Source: FEN-1297 sp964530445
GTDB lineage: Bacteria > Bacteroidota > Ignavibacteria > Ignavibacteriales > Ignavibacteriaceae
DNA: 15,434 nt
Direction of reading: 5' to 3'
Assembly: GCA_964530445.1 (NCBI GenBank)
Contig: CAZHBJ010000076.1
Span: 1 to 15,434, forward strand
Shown here: positions 7,952 through 14,836 of the stretch, piece after piece
How positions within the stretch are numbered: the first letter of the stretch is position 1
How the letters are laid out: every line of letters begins with the position of its first letter
Program-made: the position numbers and the translations under genes
Notes under the pieces: generated by a model
Database searches by the model: none
What the model saw: only the letters and a program-made list of their open reading frames with translations
Told to the model about the DNA's origin: nothing

Positions 7952-10101
7952 TGTTTAATTTTGAAAAAATTAGCTTAAACCTTTCCTTCCCGTCATTTTA
8001 TTTTTTTTTGTTTTTATTTTTATTAATCGGTTATACTATTTATGTATACAGATATACAATACCTAATATAAATACATCAAAAAAGATATTATTAGTTACT
8101 TTAAGATCGCTTGCACTATTAATAATATTGCTTGTTTTTTTTGAACCTATTTTAACTTTTGCAAAAAAGAAAATCTTAGAACCTGTTAATCTAATTTTCC
8201 TGGATAACTCGAGATCTATCCAAATAAAAGATGGCACTGATCGCGAAAAAACAATACGCGGGTTTGTAAAAGGACTTGAACAAAATAATCTTTCGAATAA
8301 TTCCGAGTTATATACATTCGGGAATAAAACCGAAAAACTAAATTATGACAGTCTTAAGAAACTGAATTTTTCAGAAGGAAGCACAAATTTTTCAAAAATA
8401 TTTTCGGAAATAGGAAAAACTGATAGAAATATTTCTTCAATAACTATAGTCAGTGACGGCGTAATAACCGAAGGAAGCAATCCGCTGCACACTGCAGAGA
8501 AATTAAATATCCCGATTTTTACAGTTGGAGTTGGCGACTCGACTGCGAGGAATGATGTTGAGGTTAAAAATGTTCTTTATAACCAAATGATATATGCGCA
8601 AACTCCGACAGCTATTGTGGCTGCTGTTGCAAATACCGGCTTCGCAAATAAAAATATTACGTTATCTTTATATGAGAATGATGCGTTAGTCGAACAAAAA
8701 AATGTAATTCTAAGCGAAGACGGAATACAAAATGTGAATTTTACTTATACTCCTAAAACCGGCGGAGAAAAAAAGCTTGCCGTAGTTGCATCCAATTTGC
8801 ATGGGGAATTTACTTATGCAAATAATAAGAAAGTATTTTATATAAACGTTCTAAGCAATAAGGTAAAAGTACTGATTATTGCAGGCAGTCCGTCTTCCGA
8901 TTTGTCTTTTATAAAAAACACTTTAAAATCCGATAAAAACTTTGAAGTCAATTCAATTACACAGTTTGCCGCAGATAAATTTATTGAAAAAAACAATAGG
9001 CAGGAATTACTCGACAGTGCAAAAGTACTCTTTCTAATCGGCTTTCCTTCCAAAGAAACTTCACCTCAACTGCTGCAAAGTGTTTTAAATAAAATTTCAG
9101 ACAAAGATATTCCTTATTTTATTACGTTATCAAGCGGGATTGATTTTAATAAACTGAAACAGCTCCAAAATGAACTGCCTTTTGTCATAGGAAATATCAG
9201 CAATGATTATCTTGAAGTTCAACCGGACATCTCTGCAGATCAAATTGATAATTCTCTGCTTCAAAATAACTCTGCAAACGTAATTGATGCATGGAATAAT
9301 CTTCCGCCTATATATCAGCCTAACGTTAATTTAACCGCTAAGCCGGAAAGCCGGGTTATATCAAAAGTTAAGATTAATAACATCCCAATGAACAGACCTT
9401 TAATTTTAACCAGGATATTAGGCAGTAAAAAATCAATAGCTGTTTTGGCTAAGAATATATGGAGATGGAAACTTGAAACTGCTCCGAAGGATCTTGATTT
9501 ATTCGACAGATTTATTATCAGCAGTGTTAAATGGCTTAATTCGAATGAGGCGCATAAAAGAGTCAGCATTAAAACATCGAAAAAGCTGTATTCTTTAGGC
9601 GAACAAATAGAATTTAATGCACAGGTTTATGATCAGGCTTTTAATCCGGTTTCGGGCGCAGATGTAAAAATAAGAATTACTAACGGAACGGAAAATTATA
9701 ATGTTAACCTTAATTCCCTAGGTAACGGATTATATAACGGAACTTTTCAAACCAACAAAGCCGGTAATTATTCATTCACAGGAGAAGCATTACAAAACGA
9801 TATCAGACTTGGCAGTGATAAGGGCAAGTTTAATGTTGGTGAAGTTGATATTGAAATGATTAATCCCGGAATGAATTATAATTTTCTTTCTTTGCTTGCA
9901 AACCAGACAAACGGGAAATTCTTTTATAACTCAAATTATAACCAACTTTTCCCTATTCTGAAAGCATTAAATAAAAAATCATCAAAATATAAAGTTGAAA
10001 TAAGCGATATAAATCTTTGGTCGAATGAATGGTTATTGATAATTGCAATATTATTATTCGGATTAGAATGGTTTCTAAGAAAAAGATCGGGAATGCTCTA
10101 A
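7951..10101 (+). CDS. Large membrane-anchored VWA-domain protein
   Basis: A 716-residue protein with two N-terminal membrane helices (about 15-34 and 45-68), a long extracytoplasmic or cytoplasmic central part, and one C-terminal helix (about 691-708) followed by a basic end (RKRSG). Residues about 78-200 form a von Willebrand A domain with an intact metal site: DNSRS (D85, S87, S89), T145 in EGSTNFS, and D169 in IVSDGVITEG. Around 307-420 a segment starting VKVLIIAGSPSSDLSF looks like a class-I glutamine-amidotransferase-like fold without an evident catalytic triad. Residues about 540-620 look like an Ig-like beta domain. This layout is known in uncharacterised Bacteroidetes/Chlorobi membrane proteins, related in style to BatA. 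There is no MoxR ATPase or Bat gene beside it here. Function unknown. Confidence 0.8.
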   Translation: MFNFEKISLNLSFPSFYFFLFLFLLIGYTIYVYRYTIPNINTSKKILLVTLRSLALLIILLVFFEPILTFAKKKILEPVNLIFLDNSRSIQIKDGTDREKTIRGFVKGLEQNNLSNNSELYTFGNKTEKLNYDSLKKLNFSEGSTNFSKIFSEIGKTDRNISSITIVSDGVITEGSNPLHTAEKLNIPIFTVGVGDSTARNDVEVKNVLYNQMIYAQTPTAIVAAVANTGFANKNITLSLYENDALVEQKNVILSEDGIQNVNFTYTPKTGGEKKLAVVASNLHGEFTYANNKKVFYINVLSNKVKVLIIAGSPSSDLSFIKNTLKSDKNFEVNSITQFAADKFIEKNNRQELLDSAKVLFLIGFPSKETSPQLLQSVLNKISDKDIPYFITLSSGIDFNKLKQLQNELPFVIGNISNDYLEVQPDISADQIDNSLLQNNSANVIDAWNNLPPIYQPNVNLTAKPESRVISKVKINNIPMNRPLILTRILGSKKSIAVLAKNIWRWKLETAPKDLDLFDRFIISSVKWLNSNEAHKRVSIKTSKKLYSLGEQIEFNAQVYDQAFNPVSGADVKIRITNGTENYNVNLNSLGNGLYNGTFQTNKAGNYSFTGEALQNDIRLGSDKGKFNVGEVDIEMINPGMNYNFLSLLANQTNGKFFYNSNYNQLFPILKALNKKSSKYKVEISDINLWSNEWLLIIAILLFGLEWFLRKRSGML

Positions 10102-10161
10102 TTTTATCTAATTCAAAAGGGAATTTTTAACAATTTATTATTAAGTTAACAGCAAATTTAT

Positions 10162-10167
10162 AGGGGA
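10162..10167 (+). promoter_or_regulatory. Ribosome binding site for the TTG start of comF
   Basis: AGGGGA lies five bases before the TTG at 10173. It supports that start over any internal ATG, since the zinc-finger cysteines begin only at residue 16. Confidence 0.5.
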
Positions 10168-10172
10168 TTTAT

Positions 10173-10856
10173 TTGCAGTATTTAACTGAAATATTCGACT
10201 TCTTTTTACCGCGTTTTTGTTTTTCATGCAATAGAAAACTTTTATCTTACGAAGAAGTAGTTTGCCCGGAATGTTTGTCTAAAATTAAATTGGCAGATTC
10301 GGCGCGATTGAAGCAAGAGTATAATAGAAAGTTTTTAGAAAAGAAAATCATTTCGGGTTTTACTTCGCTATTTGTTTTTGAAAAAGATAAAGAACTGCAG
10401 CATATTATCCATTCATTAAAATACAATCAAAGATTTTTGGTCGGAAAATTTTTAGGTGGAAAGCTAGGCGAATCAATAACATCGACTTTAAAAGAATGGC
10501 TAATAGATTTTATTGTTCCCATTCCTCTTCATCATCTTAAAAAAGCCGAGCGCGGATACAATCAATCATTTTATATTGCAAAAGGGATTAGTGAAATAAC
10601 CGGGTTGCCTATAAATGATAAAGTCATAAAGAGAAAGAGATTTACTCAATCACAAACAACTATGAATATGAAAGAAAGACAGGCAAATATAAGCGATGCA
10701 TTTGTGGTAAATAAAAGGGACAAACTAAACGGTAAAAATATCTTGTTAATTGATGATGTAATAACAACAGGCGCTACTACAAGCGAATGCGGAAAAGTTT
10801 TGCTGGAAAACGGCGCTAACAAAGTTTATGCTGCTTCGGTTGCAATTGCTGATTAA
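10173..10856 (+). CDS. comF: ComF-family phosphoribosyltransferase-like protein
   Basis: Member of the ComF/GntX family, linked to DNA uptake and use in competent bacteria. It has a zinc finger fused to a type-I phosphoribosyltransferase domain. The 227 residues carry two CxxC pairs (C16/C19 and C31/C34) forming the N-terminal zinc site. The PRPP loop follows in NILLIDDVITTGATT (189-203, acidic pair D194-D195). RGYNQSFYIAKGI (127-139) and TQSQTTMNMKERQANI (158-173) are also family hallmarks. The TTG start at 10173 is backed by AGGGGA. It is 71 bp after the VWA gene, so it may be in the same transcript. It converges on argS with only 10 bp between stop codons. Confidence 0.92.
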   Translation: MQYLTEIFDFFLPRFCFSCNRKLLSYEEVVCPECLSKIKLADSARLKQEYNRKFLEKKIISGFTSLFVFEKDKELQHIIHSLKYNQRFLVGKFLGGKLGESITSTLKEWLIDFIVPIPLHHLKKAERGYNQSFYIAKGISEITGLPINDKVIKRKRFTQSQTTMNMKERQANISDAFVVNKRDKLNGKNILLIDDVITTGATTSECGKVLLENGANKVYAASVAIAD

Positions 10857-10866
10857 GTTTTCTTTT

Positions 10867-12495
10867 CTACATTCTTTCCGGTGCATTAACCCCTAAAATA
10901 GTCAATCCGTTTTTCAGCACCATTCTTGTTGCCAATGCAAGTGCAACTCTGGCTTCTGCTAAATTTCTTTCGCTTCCTAAAATTCTGCAGAAAGTATAAA
11001 ACTTATGAAACGAAGCAGCCAATTCTTCCAGGTAGCTGCATATACGATGCGTTTCAAATGCTTCCGCACTTAATAAAATTTCATCTTTAAATTGATGCAG
11101 TTTCTTTAAAAGCTGAAGCTCTTCATTTGAATTAAGCAGATTCAAATTTTCAGTTGATGATTTTAAATCTTCTTTCTCAATCATTTTAAAAATCGAGCAA
11201 ATCCTTGCATGAGCATACTGCAAATAAAATACGGGATTTTCATCGGATTGTTTTTTTGCAAGCGAAAGATCAAAGTTCATATGCGTGGTTATATTTCGCA
11301 TATTAAAGAAATAACGGACAACATCGGAACCTACTTCTTCCTCAAGCTGATCAAGTGTAATGTAATTAGCCTTTCTAGTAGACATTTTGACTACTTCGCC
11401 GCCGTCCATTATAGTTACAAACTGGTGAATTAGTACTTTAACTTTTTCAGTATCATAACCTAATGCTCTTAAGCCTGCAAGCACATCAGGATAAGTTGCG
11501 TTATGATCAGAGCCGAAAATATCTATCATTAAATCATAACCGCGTTTAAATTTCGTTGTATGGTATGCGATATCGGGCAGCCGATAAGTCGGTTCACCCG
11601 TAGATTTTACAATTACTTTATCCTGTTCATTTCCTAATTCTTCCAGCTTAAGCCAGGTCGCTCCTTCTTTTTCATAAGCTAAGCCTTTTTCTTTAAAAGT
11701 ATTAATAATTTCGTTTATTTTTCCTTCTTCATAAAGTGAATTTTCATTAAAGAAAATTTTATGTTCAATCTTTAATCTTTCTAATGACTGCTTAATATCT
11801 TTAAATATTTCGCTTTCCGCTTTTTCTTTAAACTTTCCTTCTGCAGGTTCCTCAATCAATTTGTCCCCGAATTCCTCATACAAGCTTTTAGCAATATCTT
11901 TTATATATTCTCCCTGATAATAATCCTCAGGAAATTCTATTTTCTCACCGAGCAGTTCCAGATAACGCAATCTAACTGAATCACCGAGTACCCGCATTTG
12001 CCTGCCGGCGTTATTAAAATAATATTCGCGGTCAACCGAATAACCAACCCACTCTAATAGGTTTGCAATTGTATCGCCGAATACGGCATTCCTCCCATGA
12101 CCAACGGTTAAAGGCCCGGTAGGATTTGCGGAAACAAATTCAACATTTGCTTTTTTGCCGGCAAATTTATCCGAACGTCCGTAATTATCTCCTAAAGATA
12201 AAATATCTTTCGTTAGTTGAGATATATATGAAGGTGAGAAAAAAAAGTTTATAAATCCGGCACCAGCAATTTCCGTTTTCTCAACAATATTGGAATCTAA
12301 TTTTAATGACTTAAGAATTTCTTCCGCTATATCTCTTGGTTTTTTTTTAAGTTGTCTTGCTAAAAGCATAGCGGCGTTGGAGGAGAGATCCCCATGAGAT
12401 TCAAGCTTGGGAACATCGAACGTAATGTTTATATCTTTTAAATAATTTAAACTTTTAGCTGCTTCGTTAAAAACCGAATATAAATATTCTTTCAA
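10867..12495 (-). CDS. argS: Arginyl-tRNA synthetase
   Basis: Class-I aminoacyl-tRNA synthetase charging tRNA-Arg. The 542 residues include the N-terminal HGDLSSNAAM (34-43), the signature SANPTGPLTVGHGRNA (122-137), GSDHNATYPD, the KMSK-type loop VVKMSTRKANYITL (368-381), and FYLQYAHARICSIFK leading into the DALR anticodon-binding domain. The first position of the HIGH motif is Thr (TVGH at 130-133), a variant seen in some ArgRS. KMSTR is a typical bacterial form. The start is TTG at 12495, with AGGAT six bases upstream. It follows rsfS by 59 bp in the same direction. The family identification is secure. Confidence 0.97.
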   Translation of the reverse strand: MKEYLYSVFNEAAKSLNYLKDINITFDVPKLESHGDLSSNAAMLLARQLKKKPRDIAEEILKSLKLDSNIVEKTEIAGAGFINFFFSPSYISQLTKDILSLGDNYGRSDKFAGKKANVEFVSANPTGPLTVGHGRNAVFGDTIANLLEWVGYSVDREYYFNNAGRQMRVLGDSVRLRYLELLGEKIEFPEDYYQGEYIKDIAKSLYEEFGDKLIEEPAEGKFKEKAESEIFKDIKQSLERLKIEHKIFFNENSLYEEGKINEIINTFKEKGLAYEKEGATWLKLEELGNEQDKVIVKSTGEPTYRLPDIAYHTTKFKRGYDLMIDIFGSDHNATYPDVLAGLRALGYDTEKVKVLIHQFVTIMDGGEVVKMSTRKANYITLDQLEEEVGSDVVRYFFNMRNITTHMNFDLSLAKKQSDENPVFYLQYAHARICSIFKMIEKEDLKSSTENLNLLNSNEELQLLKKLHQFKDEILLSAEAFETHRICSYLEELAASFHKFYTFCRILGSERNLAEARVALALATRMVLKNGLTILGVNAPERM

Positions 12496-12501
12496 ATTTT
12501 T

Positions 12502-12506
12502 ATCCT
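12502..12506 (-). promoter_or_regulatory. Ribosome binding site for the TTG start of argS
   Basis: On the minus strand AGGAT is followed by six A/T bases and then TTG at 12495-12493. It supports the non-ATG start. Confidence 0.45.
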
Positions 12507-12554
12507 GATTAAAAATTAATTAAACCATACAATTTATTCGGAGCGGCATTACTC

Positions 12555-12959
12555 CTATTGAACTTTTTTGGGTCTTCCCCGCTTCTTTTTGGGAACGACT
12601 GTTTCTATTTCCGCCGGATCTTTTACTTCAATTATAGGAGCATCGCCCCAAAGTTTTTCGAGGTTATAAAAAGTCCTTGCATCTCTTTTAAATACATGAA
12701 CGACCACATCTACATAATCCAGCAGTACCCATGACAGCGCTTTGAATCCTTCTTTGTGCCAGCTTCTAATTCCTTCGTCTCGAAGGCTTTTATCTACTTC
12801 ATCGGCAATTGCTTTCACCTGTGTATCGGAATCAGCACTGCAGATAACAAAATAATCCGACATTGTTGTAAGATTATGCAGGTCGAGAATTTTTACGTCA
12901 TAACCTTTTTTATTAAAGATAAGCAAGGTTATTTTTTCCGTTAATTGTTTTGAATTCAA
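12555..12959 (-). CDS. rsfS: Ribosome silencing factor RsfS (Iojap/DUF143)
   Basis: Binds ribosomal protein L14 on the 50S subunit and blocks subunit joining when nutrients are low. The 134 residues show NLTTMSDYFVICSADSDTQV (29-48), the conserved tryptophan segment GIRSWHKEGF and WVLLDYVDVVVHVF, followed by YNLEKLWGDAP. Typical RsfS proteins are 105-120 residues. This one has an extra tail of about 20 residues ending PKKKRGRPKKVQ, a basic AT-hook-like sequence. The start is TTG at 12959, with AAAGG at 12966-12970 six bases upstream. It lies 13 bp after the LytR_C gene, a neighbour pairing seen in several phyla, and upstream of argS. Confidence 0.94.
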   Translation of the reverse strand: MNSKQLTEKITLLIFNKKGYDVKILDLHNLTTMSDYFVICSADSDTQVKAIADEVDKSLRDEGIRSWHKEGFKALSWVLLDYVDVVVHVFKRDARTFYNLEKLWGDAPIIEVKDPAEIETVVPKKKRGRPKKVQ

Positions 12960-12972
12960 TATATACCTTTTT

Positions 12973-13458
12973 TTATTGATATGGTTTTAAACTATTAAAA
13001 TCTTTTCCTATAATAAACGAAACATCTAAAAAGTAATTACTGTTTTTTTGCTGTATAACATTTTTTCTGCTGATTCCCAGTGTATCGGCAACCTTATATG
13101 CATTCACCATTCTTCCGGTTCTGTCTATTACAATAGATTTTTCAACATCGAACGAAATATAATTTCCCATTTGAACAACATCAAAATGATGCGCCCTTAA
13201 ATAATTTGTAAATTGATCTGCAACCCCCGCTACGCCGCACCCGTTTAGAACTTCCACCTGGATTAAAGATGACTTTGCATTTGCCCGGTTTTGAATATCT
13301 AATTGTCTTTTTCGTTCAATTTTCTGGAAGATAGAATAAGACATAAAAATAATAATAACCGAAAGTAAAACAATTATTATATTTAATGAAAAGTTTGCAG
13401 TGGATTTTTTGATATTTAAATGATCCGGCAGTTTTTTTAACTGTGGGTTTTCCTTCAC
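12973..13458 (-). CDS. Membrane-anchored LytR_C domain protein
   Basis: A 161-residue protein with a short cytoplasmic N-terminus, one transmembrane helix (about 23-44, SLNIIIVLLSVIIIFMSYSIF) and an extracytoplasmic domain from about residue 65. VEVLNGCGVAGVADQFTNYL (68-87) and the following VDRTGRM-like section are recognisable as the LytR C-terminal domain (LytR_C). There is no LytR-CpsA-Psr catalytic domain, so it is not a cell-wall ligase. Start is GTG at 13458; I see no ATG alternative that would keep the helix. It directly precedes rsfS. The role is unknown; the domain probably binds envelope glycan or another protein. Confidence 0.85.
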   Translation of the reverse strand: MKENPQLKKLPDHLNIKKSTANFSLNIIIVLLSVIIIFMSYSIFQKIERKRQLDIQNRANAKSSLIQVEVLNGCGVAGVADQFTNYLRAHHFDVVQMGNYISFDVEKSIVIDRTGRMVNAYKVADTLGISRKNVIQQKNSNYFLDVSFIIGKDFNSLKPYQ

Positions 13459-13513
13459 TTAGTTTCGTCCGGAATACATTTAAAAATTCGAAAGCTCATC
13501 AATCTCCAAAATC

Positions 13514-14020
13514 TTATCTCCCCGTAAACGGATCGTTGCTTCCAAGTCCGCTATAAAATCCGTTTCCCAAACCACCATAATAAGAATATGGTGAATAATA
13601 ATTATAAGGAAGCCGGCTGTATTGAAAAGAAATCGATACATCTTTCCATGGCTGATAATTTACTGCGGCACGGCTTAAATAAATGCCGCTTATCCTTTTT
13701 TGAAAATCACTTCCAAGGGTACTATAAGGACTTTGGACTATACTGGCATCAAGCTGAACATTCAGGTTTTTGCTGAAATCATATGACATGCTGTTTGTGT
13801 AAACGCCTAAAGCCAAACCTTGGTTGCCGAAAGTAGAATAAGACATGCTGTAAGACTGATGCATGTGAAAATTATCGGAACTTAAAAATCCGAATAATGA
13901 ACTTGAAGGTTTTGCTAACATCCCATCTTTAATATCCGAATCATGGAAGCCAGAATCCTTAAATTGAGCCAGGCCAGACACACTAAAAGCCAAAACAAAA
14001 ACTATCAATAACTTTTTCAT
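13514..14020 (-). CDS. Small secreted, Tyr/Ser/Gly-rich hypothetical protein
   Basis: A protein of 168 residues from the ATG at 14020; a TTG at 14032 would add four more (MGIK) and looks less likely. It begins MKKLLIVFVLAFSVSGLAQF, a clear Sec signal peptide probably cleaved after SGLA. The mature part is rich in Ser, Tyr, Phe and Asn, with alternating hydrophobic/polar stretches such as ALGVYTNSMSYDF and DVSISFQYSRLPY that suggest outer-membrane-type beta strands. The end is a low-complexity Tyr/Gly/Ser/Pro segment (SPYSYYGGLGNGFYSGLGSN). It is probably periplasmic or outer-membrane. I do not recognise a family. It lies between panD (91 bp away) and the LytR_C gene (55 bp). Confidence 0.75.
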   Translation of the reverse strand: MKKLLIVFVLAFSVSGLAQFKDSGFHDSDIKDGMLAKPSSSLFGFLSSDNFHMHQSYSMSYSTFGNQGLALGVYTNSMSYDFSKNLNVQLDASIVQSPYSTLGSDFQKRISGIYLSRAAVNYQPWKDVSISFQYSRLPYNYYSPYSYYGGLGNGFYSGLGSNDPFTGR

Positions 14021-14111
14021 CTTAATACCCAATAAATTCTACGGTATATTAAATAAATCAAAAAACAAAATCAATGAAATAACTTAAAAAACAGTAAAAA
14101 TGTTAAATAAA

Positions 14112-14468
14112 TTACATTATTTTAGAAACTTTATTATGCTTATCAACCAAAACAACTTTCGGCTTATGGTTTTTTGCTTCTTCTTCCGACATTTGCGAAT
14201 AAGCTATAATGATAACTTCATCACCGACAGTACCAAGACGTGCAGCAGGACCATTTAGGCATATCATTCCGCTGCCGGAAGGAGCTTCAATTGTATAAGT
14301 TTCAAGTCTGCTGCCGGTACTTAAATTTACTACCTGTACTTTTTCATTCGGTAAAATGTCTGCTGCTTCAAGCAAATCTTTATCGATGGTTATACTGCCT
14401 TCATAATAAAGATCTGCCATGGTAACAGTAGCACGGTGTATTTTTGAACGAAACATTTCTCTAGTCAT
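14112..14468 (-). CDS. panD: Aspartate 1-decarboxylase precursor
   Basis: Makes beta-alanine from L-aspartate for pantothenate and CoA. It is a pyruvoyl enzyme that self-cleaves at Gly-Ser. With ATG at 14468 the protein is 118 residues and the cleavage pair in DLYYEGSITID is G24-S25, exactly the canonical numbering, which decides this start over the GTG one codon upstream. SKIHRATVT at 8-16 and LNGPAARLGTVGDEVIIIAY near 72-91 are also conserved. It is divergent from the tryptophan operon, which starts about 155 bp to the right. It is probably first in a minus-strand transcript with the secreted-protein gene. Confidence 0.96.
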   Translation of the reverse strand: MTREMFRSKIHRATVTMADLYYEGSITIDKDLLEAADILPNEKVQVVNLSTGSRLETYTIEAPSGSGMICLNGPAARLGTVGDEVIIIAYSQMSEEEAKNHKPKVVLVDKHNKVSKIM

Positions 14469-14663
14469 CACAACTCAAATCATTTTTAACATTTAAATAT
14501 AGTCAGATTTAGTTCACAGTTTCAACATTGGTAATTATACACAAACTATTGAAATGTTATGCAATATTTCTAAAATATTATTATGAAAATTCATATAAAT
14601 TAAAAATTTTTGATTTATTAACTTGACAAATAGAAAAAGTGTTTTATATTTGCACATTACATT
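14469..14663. other. panD-trp divergent intergenic region
   Basis: About 195 bp, AT-rich. The right part holds the trp promoter. On the minus strand a TATAAT (14539-14534) is a possible -10 for panD, but the nearest -35-like TTGCAT is 19 bases away, so I do not annotate it as a promoter. Nothing else stands out. Confidence 0.5.
14622..14652 (+). promoter_or_regulatory. Promoter of the trp operon
   Basis: TTGACA at 14623-14628 and TATATT at 14645-14650 are 16 bases apart, a good sigma-70-like pair. The same DNA also reads as the Bacteroidetes pattern: CTTG (14622-14625), 19 bases, then TATATTTG (14645-14652), which matches TAnnTTTG fully. Transcription should begin around 14657-14660, giving a leader-peptide ATG at 14664 with almost no 5' untranslated sequence. 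No operator palindrome is seen overlapping it. Confidence 0.8.
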
Positions 14664-14762
14664 ATGAAGAATATTAACCGGACATATTATTTTACAAACA
14701 ATTCAATAAACCAAAACAATTGGTGGTGGTGGTATAGTGTGAGAAATAATATGACCCGGTAA
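14664..14762 (+). CDS. trpL: trp operon leader peptide with four consecutive Trp codons
   Basis: A 32-codon open reading frame ending with TAA, and the sensing element of a transcription attenuator for the downstream trpE. Residues 20-23 are encoded by four successive TGG codons (14721-14732), preceded by an Asn/Gln-rich stretch (NNSINQNN). Trp codons are rare elsewhere in this window, so the run is far beyond chance. The stop codon at 14760-14762 lies 25 bases before the terminator stem. No Shine-Dalgarno is visible, and the predicted 5' leader is only a few bases long. Such peptides are not expected to have a function of their own; they report ribosome progress. It is shorter than most ORF thresholds, so it is easily missed. 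Confidence 0.93.
   Translation: MKNINRTYYFTNNSINQNNWWWWYSVRNNMTR
14674..14762 (+). promoter_or_regulatory. Possible anti-antiterminator pairing (1:2) in the trp leader
   Basis: TTAACCGG at 14674-14681 can pair with CCGGTAA at 14756-14762 in seven pairs with one bulged A. This would sequester the 5' arm of the antiterminator when the leader is not being translated, the classical 1:2 arrangement. The loop is long (about 74 bases) and contains the Trp codons, so its strength is uncertain. Confidence 0.4.
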
Positions 14763-14809
14763 TTTTGAGATAAATAATTTTTAATTAAAACCCTTCTCGT
14801 AAAACCGGG
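14755..14809 (+). promoter_or_regulatory. trp antiterminator hairpin
   Basis: CCCGGT at 14755-14760, TTT at 14763-14765 and GAGA at 14767-14770 can pair with ACCGGG at 14804-14809, AAA at 14801-14803 and TCTC at 14795-14798, giving 13 pairs with small bulges. It uses bases of both terminator arms, so it and the terminator exclude each other. Its 5' arm covers the last codons and stop of the leader peptide: a ribosome stalled at the Trp codons leaves it free, one at the stop codon masks it. Confidence 0.7.
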
Positions 14810-14825
14810 AAGGGTTTTTGTTTTT
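14787..14825 (+). terminator. trp attenuator: intrinsic terminator before trpE
   Basis: A 13-bp stem, A(4)CCCTTCTCG at 14787-14799 against CGGGAAGGGTTTT at 14806-14818, with one G-T pair and a six-base loop (TAAAAC), is followed by a T-rich tract to 14825. It lies 24 bases after the leader stop codon and 11 bases before the trpE start, so it can only act as a regulated terminator of the trp transcript. It is the strongest hairpin I see in the window. Confidence 0.92.
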
Positions 14826-14836
14826 AAAGTAAAAAT

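Noticed and set aside
14534..14564. Possible panD promoter (TATAAT with TTGCAT on the minus strand)
   Set aside because: The spacer is 19 bases and the Bacteroidetes -7 consensus is not matched; too weak in AT-rich DNA.
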